Below, one piece after another: positions 1 through 10,887 of a DNA stretch of 64,000 nucleotides (within the stretch, counting starts at the first letter, position 1; every line of letters begins with the position of its first letter). The position numbers were made by a program, and so were the translations under genes. Below the pieces are notes generated by a model, which was not told the origin of the DNA, searched no databases, and saw nothing but the letters and a program-made list of their open reading frames with translations. The DNA comes from Vesta saturnalis (Eukaryota > Arthropoda > Insecta > Coleoptera > Lampyridae): contig JARFJB010001962.1 in the NCBI GenBank assembly GCA_036346205.1, forward strand, positions 805,501 through 869,500, written 5' to 3'.

Positions 1-845
1 TGACAACTAGTTAATGTTTAAATAAATCAATGAATTTTGACTGATAAATCTTTAAAACCAAGAAATTCGACACATTCACGCACATTTTCAAGAAAACCAA
101 CATTGTTTCTATAACTCAAGTCGAATCAGTAACAAGAGTGATACCTGGACCAGACAGACAGCCGACATTAAGACATTAAGACTTGTTACTGCACAACCAT
201 GCCCTTTAGTTGAATTGAAATCAATTTTTCGTACCTTGTTTACATTTATATTTATACAATATTTGCTTCGTAAGGAAAAAGGTAAATGGTACCTGTTTGT
301 AGAGCGTCAAAACGGAAAAACGTCAAAAAAAGTTAAACAACCGTCAAAATATAAAGAAACGACAACTTTGTCAAAAAGCGCCAGACATCAAAGAATGTCG
401 AAAAACGGTTATCCGTTTCCTAAAAACGGCCACCTGTTTTTTAACACGGGTACCTGTACCTGTTTCCTAAAAACGTGTATCTGCAGATTCAAAGTTTAAT
501 ACTATAAATTTACGTATTATCATTTAAAATAAAATAATGGGTACAGAAATGAGGGGGTGGTTACGCAGTAGAGCATTCCTGATAATGGTATTAGCTGTCT
601 TCCTAGCCCATGTGTCCCTTTTACTACTAAACTCAGATGCTTTCAATAAATACATAGGTCTTCTCGTGATGGCTTTGCATATCTGTGTTTCAGTAATGTT
701 TCCCCAAATATTGATTTAATATAATAATAATGCACACAAAAATAACTAACTACAAATAAAGTGTATTGACGAAGGGAATTGAGCGCCCAAATTTTAAAAA
801 AAGAATGCAATTAATGGCAACAGTGTAGTTAAAGTTTTTATTTTA
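1..845. other. Intergenic, no recognised gene
   Basis: This is AT-rich sequence upstream of the first transposon. Two short open frames (215-499 and 537-719) have no recognisable domain and no coding context, so I do not call them genes. Nothing else is supported here. Confidence 0.5.
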
Positions 846-939
846 TTAGATGGATCAAAACGTTTGGTATAATCCCAAGAGGATGGCGTTAGTATGCACT
901 AATGTGAACTATCCATAAAAAGGTTCATCCTTCATTTAC

Positions 940-1350
940 GCGAAATCCAAAGGAGCTCTTGCCGATTCATAACCATGGATGAAACATGGATACATCTCTA
1001 CACACCAGAGTCCATGCGACAATCGAACCAATGGGTTTCTCCAGGTAAAACCATACTGGCACATATTATTCATCATAATTGGATCGTTTGAAAATTGAAA
1101 TCGCAGAAAAACGGCCGTATTTCAAGAAAACAAAATTTTCTATCATCACAAGGAGCCGCCTGCTCATCCGTCCTTAGTTGCGCAAGCAAAAATGTACGAA
1201 ATCGAATTTGAACTGGTTCCTCAGTCACCGTATTGGCCAGACCTGACCAGAGACTTCTACCTGAAGAGATGGCTCACCGGTAAGCGATTTCACTCAAATT
1301 TGGAACTCACAGCTGAAACAGGACTATTTTGGAGAGCTTCCGACTACCAC
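940..1350 (+). pseudogene. mariner transposase, 5' part (broken)
   Basis: The frame around 970-1050 reads MDETWIHLYTPESMRQSNQW, a typical mariner block around the first catalytic Asp. The following frame is shifted and holds recognisable later blocks. The region expected to read HDNAP reads HKEPP, so the second catalytic Asp is lost. It is followed by a WPDL-type block and by KRWLTGKRF, which matches the mariner WL-GKRF segment. Stops and frameshifts occur throughout, and the N-terminal HTH part is missing. The protein would have catalysed cut-and-paste transposition; this copy cannot. It ends where the retrotransposon begins. Confidence 0.8.
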
Positions 1351-1374
1351 ACAAGAAGAACGGTATAGGACAAT

Positions 1375-1800
1375 ACCACGAATGTGCCACCAATATCAGC
1401 AGTTCGGCCACTAAACCAGCGGATCCCATCTCAGATGCGTCAAGTGTGTAGGGCTTCACCACACCAGCATCTGCCAGCTGCCACGGGACACGGATTCAAA
1501 TTGCTGCAACTGCCAGGGACCGCACACCGCCAACTACCGAAGATATCAAGCCCACCCAAAGAACATCATCAAGGTTCAACAGCGCCGCGCCGCCCCCGGA
1601 CGACCAGCCCCAGCCCCTCTACCAACCACGAGTGGAAGATGGGATCAGCTACTCCCAAGTGACATCATCCCAAGATGAAACAGCAACTACCCATACCGCC
1701 ATCTCGAAAGAAGACGCCGACTTCGCGCTCGCCATGAGGATCCTGACGGCAATCCGAGCCGAAAAAACCGTCCACGGATAGACGTCTCCACAAGCCAGCA
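1375..1800 (+). pseudogene. Retrotransposon gag zinc-knuckle remnant
   Basis: The reading MCHQYQQFGH near 1383, followed by a CNCQGPHTANY block near 1505, matches the tandem CCHC knuckles at the C-terminus of Jockey-type ORF1 proteins, which bind the element RNA. At least one knuckle Cys is replaced by Tyr. The N-terminal part of ORF1 is absent and the frame is broken downstream. Confidence 0.55.
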
Positions 1801-1839
1801 TCCCTCCACATCGTGATGTGAAATGCGAATTGAATAATA

Positions 1840-3850
1840 CAAAAGAGAGAAGAGCTAGCCCACTTCGTCTACCACCACAACCTGGATATGGTACTGGTAT
1901 CGGAAACTCATCTCCGCCCATGCGACAACCCAAAGATAGCAGGCCATCTACATCAAACACTCCATGGACCACCACCAACTGCCCACACCAAGAATGGAGA
2001 AGATGAAAACAACCGCCATAGGAGTCATCACCAGCACAGCAGGTCTCATCGACTTCAACGCGAAACAACCATCGTGGAACGACAAACACGCTGGAAAGAC
2101 AACTAGAAGACTACGTCAGCCCGTGGAACATCTTCGTGGAACGACCAATCGAGCCAACTCATACCCGGAAGGTCAGCGCTCTTTTCCGTAACGTGAGGCT
2201 GCACTACGAAATGGAGACGAGAAGAACCTACCACCGAACGCAACACCCGGACGACAGAAGAAAGATGAACCGAATGCGCCAGGAAGTGAAGACAGCCGTC
2301 AAGGAACACCGAAACTTGACTTGAAAGGCTAAAGTGAAGTCCCTCGACACCCAAGATGGATCCCACTGGAAAAAGGTAAAAACCCTACGGCAGGAATACG
2401 TACTCGTCCCACCACTGCATGGAAGAAACGGACTTGTCTACACAGAAGCCGAAAAAGCAGACATGTTTGCCGAGACCAACGAAGTCCAATGTAGCCCGGT
2501 ACACGAAAACACCAATCAGGACCACATCGCTATAGTCCACCGCACCGCCAGGGCCCGCCTAACAGAGGACACCGAGGACCACATCCGCTCTACGACGCCA
2601 AGAGAAAGCCCCAGGACAGGATACCATTCCAAATAAAGCGCTGAAGCTCCTTCCACCGAAAGGCATTGCAAACCTCACGGTCATCTACAACGCGGCGTTG
2701 AGACTCCGTCACTTCCCGATCCGATGGAAAGAAGCGGACACCGTGATTATTCCGAAGGCCGGAAAGAACGGCACCTTCCCTAAAAACTACAGACCGATCA
2801 GCCTACTACCAGCGATGGGAAAACGTCTAGAGGTCATCTACACCCGACTGCAGGAACAAGTCAAAGAACTCAAAATCGTTTCCAACAAGCAGTTCGCCTT
2901 CCGTCCTCGACACTCGACCACCCAACAAGCGCTCCAAGTCGTGGAACACATCGTGAACAGATTCAACTGGAAGAAGTTCACCGGAGGAATGTTTTTGGAC
3001 ATCGCGAAGGCCTTCGACAAGGTTTGCACTACGGGATCCTCTTCAAGCTGATGGAACACTTGATCTCGCTCCCAATGGTGAAGATGATCCGGTCCTACCT
3101 CTCCAGCCGAAGTTTCAGGACGAAACTACCCCATTGCAGATCGTTTCCCAGAAGAATCACCGCAGGAGTTCCTCAAGGTTCGATACTTGCCCCTATACTA
3201 TTCAATATTTATGTTTCAGCCCTGCCCAAGACCAACGGAACCATCCTATCCACCTACGCAAATAACACCAAAATCCTCGCCCAGTCAACCAATATCCACC
3301 AGGTTGACAAGCTCCTACAAAGAGCAGTGGAACGATATGGAGGACTGGTATTTCAAATGGCGCATCGGCATCAACCCCGAGAAGAGCGCATTGGTCCACG
3401 AGAAACATCTCCATGTTCGGCCAGAATATCACACGGCGAGATTCCGTGAAGTACCTAGGACTCCTTATGGACAAGAAGCTCCCATGGAACCGGCACGTCG
3501 AAGACAGAAGAGCGAAAGCACACGGTATCATCAAGAAGCTGTATCCGTTAATGGAACGAAACAACGTCCTAACGACCGACAACAAGATACTGATCTACAA
3601 GACCCTCGTCCATCCGATGCTGACCTATGTCTGCGAAGAATGGGCCTACGCCGCTCCCACGACCATCAAGCGACTACAGACAATCCAAAACAAATGTCTC
3701 CGAATTAACTAACGCGCCCTGGTACGTCAGAAACGATCGACTCCACAAGCTCAAGATGCCCACCCTTGTGGACTTAATGAAAACCGCCGCAGCCAATCAG
3801 GAGATGGTACTAGCTGCCCATCCGAATCCAGCCATCGCGGGATTATGAGA
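1840..3850 (+). pseudogene. Retrotransposon endonuclease-reverse transcriptase remnant
   Basis: An endonuclease-like LVSETHLRP trace lies near 1890. The RT follows in at least three frames: NYRPISLLPAMGKRLE near 2788, FAFRPRHSTTQQAL near 2894, FLDIAKAFDKV near 2996, AGVPQGSILAP near 3163, then STYANNTKILA near 3250. The last block should carry the catalytic F/YADD; here both Asp residues are Asn, so the polymerase site is lost as well as the frame. A C-terminal region (KYLGLLMDKKLPW, near 3452) continues to about 3710. The protein would nick target DNA and prime reverse transcription there. Confidence 0.8.
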
Positions 3851-4044
3851 CTACGACGCCAACGGGTGACGAGGCACAAGAGGCTGAAGATCGTGTTGTG
3901 TTGTAGTTATACATATTTTGTTGTTACATATCCTAAGTTAGTTTAAGTTAGGTAGGAATGACATGTATATACTATGCCCTGAATAAAGCAAGGTTACGAC
4001 GAAGGTATAGAAGGCAATTTGCCCGATATACCGTAGTCTTTACC

Positions 4045-4135
4045 GATTAAAACGAAGGACTACTTTTTGGACGGGATAAAAAAGTTAGAAAATCGTTTGA
4101 TTTGCTGTATCGACTTAAAGGAATGTATGTTGTAA
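4045..4135 (+). pseudogene. mariner transposase, 3' part (broken)
   Basis: The frame reads DGIKKLENRLICCIDLKE, which matches the C-terminal DGI-KLE-RW-KCI block of mariner transposases. It lies 60 bp inside the right TIR. Together with the 5' part at 940-1350 it shows that the retrotransposon landed inside the transposase gene. Confidence 0.7.
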
Positions 4136-4224
4136 AATAAAACCGAATTTGGCAAAAACAATTTTTCTTGTTTGACTTATTCCAAACTTTTTGATCCATC
4201 TAGTATAAGCTAGAGGATAAACAA

Positions 4225-4380
4225 TATTAAACATTATTATTAATTTTATTAAATACACAAATAAAAAGTTTACCTGGAGTAGGATTTGAACATACGACCT
4301 GTACTTTGCTAGAGTACCACGCTAACCCACTGTGCTATCGAGATTCAAGCACCAATATTCTTCGCTGTTAATAATACATC
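4225..4380 (-). repeat. tRNA-like repeat, degenerate copy
   Basis: On the minus strand, 4344-4272 folds into a tRNA-like cloverleaf with one acceptor mismatch and a mutated B box (GTTCAAATCC). The anticodon arm (GTACT, CTAGCAA, AGTAC) is identical to that of the better copy at 39271-39342. The AT-rich sequence on the 3' side is also shared (attattattaattttatta and onwards), so the two are copies of one dispersed unit rather than independent tRNA genes. Confidence 0.6.
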
Positions 4381-4579
4381 CATTTTTATAATAGTTGAAT
4401 ATACTCAACTATTAAATTTTGTGAAGCATACATAGCTTATCCTGTACATTTACTCTTGTGTAATATTAGAAGTCCAAACCTACTCGAGGACCTAAGTAAT
4501 ACGTGTAAAAGATATGGTTTAAATCGGTTGAATGATTTAGAAGTAAATGTGGAACATACATACATACATACATTTATTT

Positions 4580-4583
<4 letters not shown>

Positions 4584-4628
<45 letters not shown>
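4584..4628. repeat. (TA)n microsatellite
   Basis: A pure TA tract directly abuts the left end of the DD41D element that starts at 4629. Confidence 0.95.
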
Positions 4629-4631
<3 letters not shown>

Positions 4632-4822
4632 GGTGTCTCAGAAACATGTTGCCAAACTTTAGGGGTTATAAAGGACGATGAATTAAGTACTTTTGCCTTA
4701 TAAACGTATGTCCGGAAATGAGTCGTTAAGGCACTAGACGAAGAAGTGTTAAAAATTACAGAATGTTCGCATTTACGACTTTTGTATTTTTAATATTTAT
4801 TAAATAAGAAAACAATAAAACA

Positions 4823-5044
4823 TTATATTAGTTGTTCAAAATTGCGGCCATCGACACGATTTTGGTTGCTCCAAATATGAGTATTACGGTCTTTGAAGTA
4901 ACTGTCTCTAGTAAAACAAGCTTCATTGATAAGCTTTTTAAATTTTGTTTTTTCCATCTCCACTGATCGAGTCGTTCTTTGCTGACTTGTACCTACATTT
5001 GGTTTAAAATTTTTTTCCATTTCCTCAAAACTGAAATGTTTCAT
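4823..5044 (-). pseudogene. Internally deleted transposase copy, left arm
   Basis: The frame starts MKHFSFEEME, then has a segment with no clear similarity, then NEACFTRDSYF (the region of the first catalytic Asp, altered), NTHIWSNQN, and finally VDGRNFEQLI, the family C-terminus. The catalytic middle of the transposase is therefore missing, although the N- and C-terminal codons are joined in one open frame of about 74 residues. It is the mirror partner of the longer copy at 5178-6152. Confidence 0.65.
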
Positions 5045-5177
5045 AGCAAAGAACTTTTCTTCAATTATCAAAATTGTTCAAATTTTGAATGACGTCTTGA
5101 ATGTCACTTTGATTTTGTAAATTTCAAATAGTTGTTATTTTAAAGTGATAATTTAAGTAAAGAAGAATTCTTTTACT

Positions 5178-6152
5178 ATGGAACATTTTAGTTTTAGAAA
5201 TGCAAATGCATCTGATTTATGGAGAAGCAAGATGCAATAGCAGGAAGCTGCACGGATCTACGCTGGTCGGTTTCCCAATCGTCGCCATCCATCTCGCAGA
5301 TTATTCGTTTCATTACACCTTCGTTAAGAGAAAGGAAATTTTAAACGAAATGGAGGTACGGGTCAGCAAAGAACGGCTCGTTCGGTGGAGATGGAAGAAG
5401 TATTGCGACGAGTGGAAGAAAACCTCCACTAGTGTGCGAGCAATAGCAAATCAAACTGGAAATACAGTTTGACCCAACGGGATTACGGTCCAAGAGAAAC
5501 TTTGTCGCTGGTATTTGGAAAAATGCGCTCGACAGTTCGATTTTAGCTCAGTTATTCTATTTAGCGATGAAGCTTGCTTTACTAGAAGGTTACTTCAATA
5601 GCCGTAATAGTCACATTTGGAGCTACCAAAATCCTCATGGAACATTTCAGAAGTCTAACCAGTATCAGTTCTCTATTAACGTGTGGGCTGGCATAGTAGG
5701 AGATCATATTATTGGACCGTACCTACTACCTCCACGTTTAAATGGTCAAATCTACCAGAAGTTCTCCTGAGTTGCTTGAAAATGTTCCATTGGACATTCG
5801 TCGTAGAATGTGGTATCAGCACGACGGAGCTCCGGCGCATTTTACTCGCAACGTGCGGGACCACCTAACTTTACAATTTCCTGAGAGGTGGATTGGACGA
5901 GGTGGACCTGTTAACTGGCCAGCCCGAAGCCCAGATCTGACACCTGTCGATTTTTTCTTCTGGAGTTACCTCAAATCATTAGTGTATGAAACACCTGTAA
6001 CTACAGAAGAAGAATTGATTGGAAGGGTAATGGCTGCGAGTCAAGTTGTTCAGGAAGATCCGCACATCCTTTATCGAGTTCGCCAATCAATGGTTCGACG
6101 TACGACCGCATGTCAGCAAGTCGATGGCCGCAATTTTGAACAACTAATATAA
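5178..6152 (+). pseudogene. DD41D transposase (DUF4817-type N-terminus), frameshifted
   Basis: The N-terminus is of the helix-turn-helix type annotated DUF4817 (IYGEARCNSRK near 5214, with frame breaks). The catalytic part includes FSINVWAGIVGDHIIGPY, HDGAPAHFTRNVRDHL (second Asp), WIGRGGPVNWPARSPDL and TPVDFFFW (third Asp). There are 41 residues between the second and third Asp, giving DD41D. The block for the first Asp reads LFSDEACFTRR with a frame break next to it. At least three frameshifts make it non-functional. The protein would bind the TIRs and move the element. Confidence 0.8.
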
Positions 6153-6341
6153 TGTTTTATTGTTTTCTTATTTAATAAATATTAAAAATACAAAAGTCGT
6201 AAATGCGAACATTCTGCAATTTTTAACACTTCTTCGTCTAGTGCCTTAACGACTCATTTCGGACATACGTTTATAAGGCAAAAGTACTTAATTCATCGGC
6301 CTTTATAACCCCTAAAGTTTGGCAACATGTTTCTGAGACAC

Positions 6342-6344
<3 letters not shown>

Positions 6345-6420
<76 letters not shown>
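6345..6420. repeat. (TA)n microsatellite between two transposons
   Basis: A TA tract of about 76 bp separates the right end of the DD41D element from the left end of the Tc1-like element. Both appear to have landed in the same TA-repeat locus. Confidence 0.95.
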
Positions 6421-6422
<2 letters not shown>

Positions 6423-6489
6423 CTTGCACTCGAACTTACACATAGTGATTTTTAGGCAAAATTTAAAGTTAAAACAAAAACGTAGGATA

Positions 6490-6672
6490 CGAGGCCCTCT
6501 AAGGTTTGGCATTATTTAAGTTTTTGTAAAAATAAATTCTCACCTCAAGTTGTTTTTATTTAATGTTCTTTTCACTGTTCTGTCCGAAACTCACACCCCA
6601 CTTTGTTGTCTCAAAGGGTCATTCAGTTTTACAGAGTTCTTTGTCCACCCCCATGCCCATAATTATGATCGG
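6490..6672 (-). pseudogene. Internally deleted, inverted copy of the Tc1-like transposase
   Basis: The reverse complement of 6556-6672 matches 6955-7122 except for a missing block of about 50 bp. The match continues through the GAGGTGAGAAT splice donor and the start of the intron before ending at the terminal repeat. No open frame of useful length remains. Confidence 0.65.
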
Positions 6673-6813
6673 GTGTAATTTTTACGCGACGCGTCAATTT
6701 CAAGGTAAGCATTGGAAAAAAAATTTTGTTGCTATGGAATTAAAAACTGTTAACATTATTTTAGAAATAATCTGACACATTTCAATGTTATAATTTTGTA
6801 AATTTTAATTAAT

Positions 6814-7443
6814 ATGAGGCGTTTAATCACGGCAGAAAGAGAAAATTGCATTAGACTTCTCAACGAAGGAACGTCAAAAAAGCAAATTGCGCACATTTAC
6901 AATGTTAGCCGAAAGACAATTTATAATTTGAACCGTCGCGCGTCGCGTCGAAACTACTGGTGATCATAATTATGGGCATGGGGGTGAACAAAAAATAAAC
7001 CAAAGAACAGAAAGAATTTTAATGAGAGAAACTATGCAGAATAGAACAAAGAACTCTAGAAAACTGAATGACTCTTTAAGACAACAAACTGGGGTGAGAG
7101 TTTCGGACAGAACAGTGAGAAGAAACAACTTGAGGTGAGAATTTTTTTTCAAAACCATAACATAATGCCAAACATTTTAAATTATAGAGCCCGTCGCAGA
7201 GCAAAATGTGTGCGGTTATTACAACACCATAGAGCGAATAGGCGGGCATGGGCAAATCGGCGTGCGAATTGGGGTAATGCAGAGTGGAGCCATTGTTTAT
7301 TTACTGACGAAACAAGATTTAATTTGTTTCACTCCGATGGCCGAATGTTAGTTTGGAGAGAGCCAAATCAGCGATATTTGGAGGCAAATATGGCCCCTGA
7401 AGAGGCATTTGGTGGCGGAGGTGTTACAGTGCTTAGGCCATAG
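6814..7443 (+). pseudogene. Tc1-like transposase with a 53-bp intron, truncated
   Basis: The frame starts MRRLITAERENCIRLLNEGT, then an HTH (KKQIAHIYNVSRKTIYNL). After a stop it continues with TGVRVSDRTVRRNNLR. A GT-AG intron (7135-7187, donor GAG/GTGAGA, acceptor TTATAG) joins NLR to ARRRAKCVRLLQ in frame. The catalytic block WSHCLFTDETRFNLFHSDGR carries the first Asp. The frame stops soon after GGGGVTV, and the second and third catalytic residues are deleted. It is a Tc1-type cut-and-paste transposase that can no longer work. Confidence 0.75.
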
Positions 7444-7853
7444 AAAATCTACGTGAAACAAGGATTCCAAATCCGCAAATATCATCAAGAATCGTCAATG
7501 CAATGTTAAGTTTAGTGTTTGCAAGGCCTAAGAACCTTAATCCAAAAACTGACAAAAACATCTAGAGATATTGATGTTACCTTAGTAACGAACCATATTG
7601 CAACGACGAAAAAATTTTTTTGCGGGAATTTCACTCATACAAACTTTTTGATTTTTTGCATGACTTCATTGATCATCCCGTATATAATAAACCTATGGTC
7701 CTACGATAAATATACGTCATGCAACTTAATCCGAAAAAAACTAGCTCTTAAAATTTGCAAGCCGCGCTCAAAAATTTGCATTCCTATTGAAAATATTTAA
7801 CTTTAAAATTTTGCCTAAAAATCACTATGTGTAAGTTCGAGTGGCCAGCAGTT

Positions 7854-7922
<69 letters not shown>
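7854..7922. repeat. (TA)n microsatellite
   Basis: A TA tract with one interruption abuts the right end of the Tc1-like element. Confidence 0.95.
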
Positions 7923-7925
<3 letters not shown>

Positions 7926-10319
7926 AATTTACATAAACAATTTACTTAAAATGAAAACTACACAAAAACTCAATAAAGGAAATACAAAAAGGGCACATTT
8001 AAATAAAAATATTACCATATTAACCATTATACAATGACAAAGTTGGAATATCAATAAAATTGAGTTATTTTACTTTTGAAAATTACAAGACCATCTACAC
8101 AAAAGTCTAGAAGATAAAACTTGTGCACACGCAGTGCGTGCGTGGGTGCGCGCGTGCAAGTGGGCGTTAGTGTGTGCGCGAGCGAGCGAGATGGCCAGTG
8201 AGAGTAAGAGTGTGAGCGAGCGAGTGAGTGTAAGTGTGCGTCTGTGCGCGCTTGTGTGTGTATGCTGTGTTGGCTGTCGCATTAGGTAAGGCTATCATAC
8301 TTTCATTTGGATAGGTTTCTATGTAACTGAAGTAACAATTTTCCTTAACAATTCTGCCGATTAATGAATCTAACTGAAAAGATAAGTATTTTTAAAAATG
8401 TTTAGTGATAAAATTTGAAATATACAATAAGGAAACCATAATAACTAACTTAATAAGATAACAAAATTTACTAACTAAAAATTAATTTTTAAACTAAGCT
8501 GTAAACGGTGTGATCACTGATTCAATCGGGATACAACATGTTCCATAAAGGTACTTTCTAAGTCAAATTAAGAGCCAATTTTTTCTTATTTTTTGCGGTA
8601 CATATAGATATATGTATAGTAGGTATTTAGAGCGCAAATCAATTCTAGATAATTTTTAAACTTAATTGTCATGAACAGTAAATATTAATGATATACAAGA
8701 TAGAACCAATATGGTTTTTACCGCGCGGGCTTATATTGCCGTATTTAAAAACTGGTTCTCTGCGAAAATTGATTAATTAGGTCTATAAAACGTATGCACT
8801 TAAGGATGTTTATTGTTTTGACTGCGTTTGTACTTCCAATATTACAGAAGCTGCGAACCGTGCCCAGCGTATTTGCCTGCGTGAGATTATACGTTAAATT
8901 TGAGCAAAGTTTGGTACTATTTAGTGACTTCAAATACTCGTTTGTGGGAGAATTTTTTTGTCATCAAAATGTGTTAATTGTGTACCTACAGTATATGAAT
9001 AATCCGTTTTTTATACCTCGAAATACATTATTGTTTCACAATCATATTGCTATTTACAATTCCCATCACTTGTGCAAATTAATGTATTTTTTTTTCTAGT
9101 CATAATTATACATGTCTACATTTACCAGAGAGATCACCATTTCTCAACCTGCCAAACAGATATTCAAAGACTGGGACCAACCATGTGGATTTGTGCCCCA
9201 GGTTTCCTGCATGACCAATTTGTTAAACTATAATTTAATTTACTGCAAATTAGTCTTTGTAAATTAATATCCTGACCATTATTATTTTGTTTGAATATAT
9301 AGAAAGGTATCTTTTTAAACTAATATTTTTAAGGCATTACATATTCTGCAAATTTAATATTTATTTTGACTTTTCTAAATGAAGATTTCATCAAAATGAG
9401 TTAAATTAAACCTTTAGACAGATTGCTTTGCTGAACATCATAAACAATAATTTCTGTCCTAGTTAGGATATGGTCACTCACATAATTTATATACAAAATG
9501 TATTTATCAAAGTATAGTCAATAAAACGGCAATAAAAGACTTCCAGAAACAACAATTTTTGACAGTTACATAATTAAAACTATATAGATATGTGATAGAA
9601 TTACCTTTATTTTTGATGAATTCCATTCAAACATTTAGCACTGTAAGAACTATATTAAATTTGATCAAGGGGGCGCCAGTAGTACTTTAGCAAAACTTAT
9701 TCAGTAATTAATGTAAAATAATTGTGAAATAACAGAGTTGTGTAAAAATTAAACGCAACAATTTACTAAATTAAGTATATCCGTTAAATAAATTAACAGT
9801 TCACCAAAAAAGCTAATTTTTTTTTAAGTTGATATGTGGTAGACAACAAAAGTGTTATTATAAAAATCAATTCTGTTGATGTAATACAGTATTTAATGAC
9901 TAAATTTACATTTTTATCTCACTTCATCTATATCAAAACTTTTACTTTATTCCTTAAACAGATTATAGTATATTACAATACAAAGCCCTGTCACTGATTT
10001 TTTAGACAGGACACCAATTATAGCGCTTGAGCCATTAACAGTAGCAGGTACAAAAGAGGAATGTCAAAGAGAACAACACTCATGAAGATTAGATGAGACC
10101 CTAACACTCAGTTGAATTATTTGCCTCAGTAGAAAGCAGAGTTGAAATCTCTAGAACTTCAGCACTTCATACTTTTAAAATAAATTGTAATTGACCTTAG
10201 AATAAGAAATATTTTGATCCATTTAACCTAATCCCTAACTCAAAACATATTTATGGGATAGGTCTAGTGCACTAAATTTTCAAAACAAAAGAATATTAAT
10301 TAGTGATGGGCACAATCGA
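7923..10319. other. Intergenic, no recognised gene
   Basis: The sequence is mostly AT-rich and unique. Open frames such as 8794-9099 show no domain. Apart from the low-complexity tract near 8.1-8.28 kb I see nothing. Confidence 0.5.
8120..8280. repeat. Degenerate GTGCGT/GAGCGAGT low-complexity tract
   Basis: GTGCGTGCGTGGGTGCGCGC grades into GAGCGAG repeats and then GTGTGTG. It resembles the larger GTGCGT arrays near 23.0, 56.6 and 59.2 kb but is more diverged. The open frame on the minus strand through it is an artefact of repetition. Confidence 0.8.
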
Positions 10320-10880
10320 AGGATTTCGACAGAAACTTCACCTCTCGAGTGAAATTTACAATCAAATGATTTCCTTTCGAAAAATGTAGGTACTTAGGTC
10401 AATCTCTCGTTTCTCAGGAGAACACGAGTTCTCAAGTCTCACATTGCCAAGTTGGCTCCGTACAGTCGGCAATCGCCACAGATGCATTACATCTGGGATA
10501 ACATAATCGCTTACCTCGCTGCACGCGGTGGTAAAGCCATGCAAAATTATTATTTGTCAAGGTGGTTGCAATTTTTTTTCTCCCTTATCTTTCCCTTTTC
10601 ATTTGCGTTAAATTTAGTTTCACTGAAGTCAAATCAGTTGTACATGGAAGCAAATAGTTAAAGTGGCGAGAGCTCACGCAGGGTTGTAGTGATATAGTGA
10701 TAGTGTTTCGAGCTAATTTAAGTTACATAGTGAAAATGTAAAAAACAACAAGGGGGTTAATCTCCCCAGAAAAACAAGATATAGGAAGCCAGATAAGGGT
10801 GGCTAAATTTCTTTTAGGAACGTAAAGCCGATTTTAGATTTAGATGTTGTATGATTGAATAAAATTTAAATAAATCCAAA
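10320..10880. other. Unclassified segment between intergenic DNA and CYLD-like exons
   Basis: This segment is less AT-rich than its flanks. It contains GTAGTGATATAGTGATAGTG on plus and ends with AATAAAATTTAAATAAAT near 10858, which could be polyadenylation signals. On the minus strand a GCGAGGTAAGCG sequence near 10515 resembles a splice donor. No protein similarity is recognisable. It could be a decayed repeat or a non-coding exon. Confidence 0.25.
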
Positions 10881-10887
10881 TGAGCAC

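Larger units (their letters stand above)
1365..4010 (+). mobile_element. Jockey-like non-LTR retrotransposon, degenerate, inserted in the mariner
   Basis: In order the segment holds gag-type zinc-knuckle remnants (about 1380-1600), an endonuclease trace (LVSETHLRP near 1890), a reverse transcriptase in several frames (2700-3720) and a 3' tail with AATAAA near 3982. The segment is distinctly more GC-rich than its surroundings. The order gag, AP endonuclease, RT and the zinc-knuckle spacing fit the Jockey group. The exact ends are uncertain by about 20 bp because no clean target duplication could be read. Confidence 0.75.
846..4202. mobile_element. mariner element with TA target duplication, split by a nested retrotransposon
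   Basis: The ends are inverted repeats. The left end at 846 reads TTAGATGGATCAAAACG, and the reverse complement of the right end at 4202 reads CTAGATGGATCAAAAAG; the match continues for about 28 bp. Both ends abut TA (844-845 and 4203-4204), the standard target duplication of the Tc1/mariner superfamily. The transposase lies on the plus strand in two parts, one before about 1350 and one after about 4015. They are separated by about 2.65 kb of a Jockey-like retrotransposon. Without that insertion the element would be about 0.7 kb, shorter than the usual 1.3 kb, so the copy was also internally deleted. Confidence 0.85.
4629..6344. mobile_element. DD41D Tc1/mariner-superfamily element, inverted-duplicate type
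   Basis: The left end reads CAGGGTGTCTCAGAAACATG and the right end is its complement, lacking the last base. Both lie inside (TA)n. The terminal inverted repeats are about 225 bp and run through the last codons of the transposase, so both arms end with the codons for VDGRNFEQLI. The right arm has a nearly complete transposase on plus (5178-6152). The left arm has an internally deleted transposase on minus (5044-4823). The two start codons face away from each other about 130 bp apart. Confidence 0.85.
6421..7854. mobile_element. Tc1-like element, inverted-duplicate type
   Basis: The arms share CACTCGAACTTACACATAG and the following AT-rich stretch (6428-6470 against 7800-7845). Both ends run into (TA)n. 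The right arm has the longer transposase on plus (6814-7443). The left arm (6672-6490, minus) repeats the central transposase segment and its intron, but lacks an internal block and jumps directly to the terminal repeat. The palindrome centre is near 6815, in the GACGCGACGCG sequence found in both arms. Confidence 0.75.

Noticed and set aside
215..719. Two small open frames near the left edge
   Set aside because: No domain, no codon-usage signal and no conserved context; the second is only a hydrophobic stretch.
1649..2366. Minus-strand open frames over the Jockey-like element
   Set aside because: They are antisense to recognisable gag/EN segments in a GC-rich region and are shadows.
10362..10544. 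Minus-strand 60-codon frame with a donor-like GAG/GTAAGC
   Set aside because: A single splice-like motif without protein similarity or an upstream exon is not enough for a gene call.
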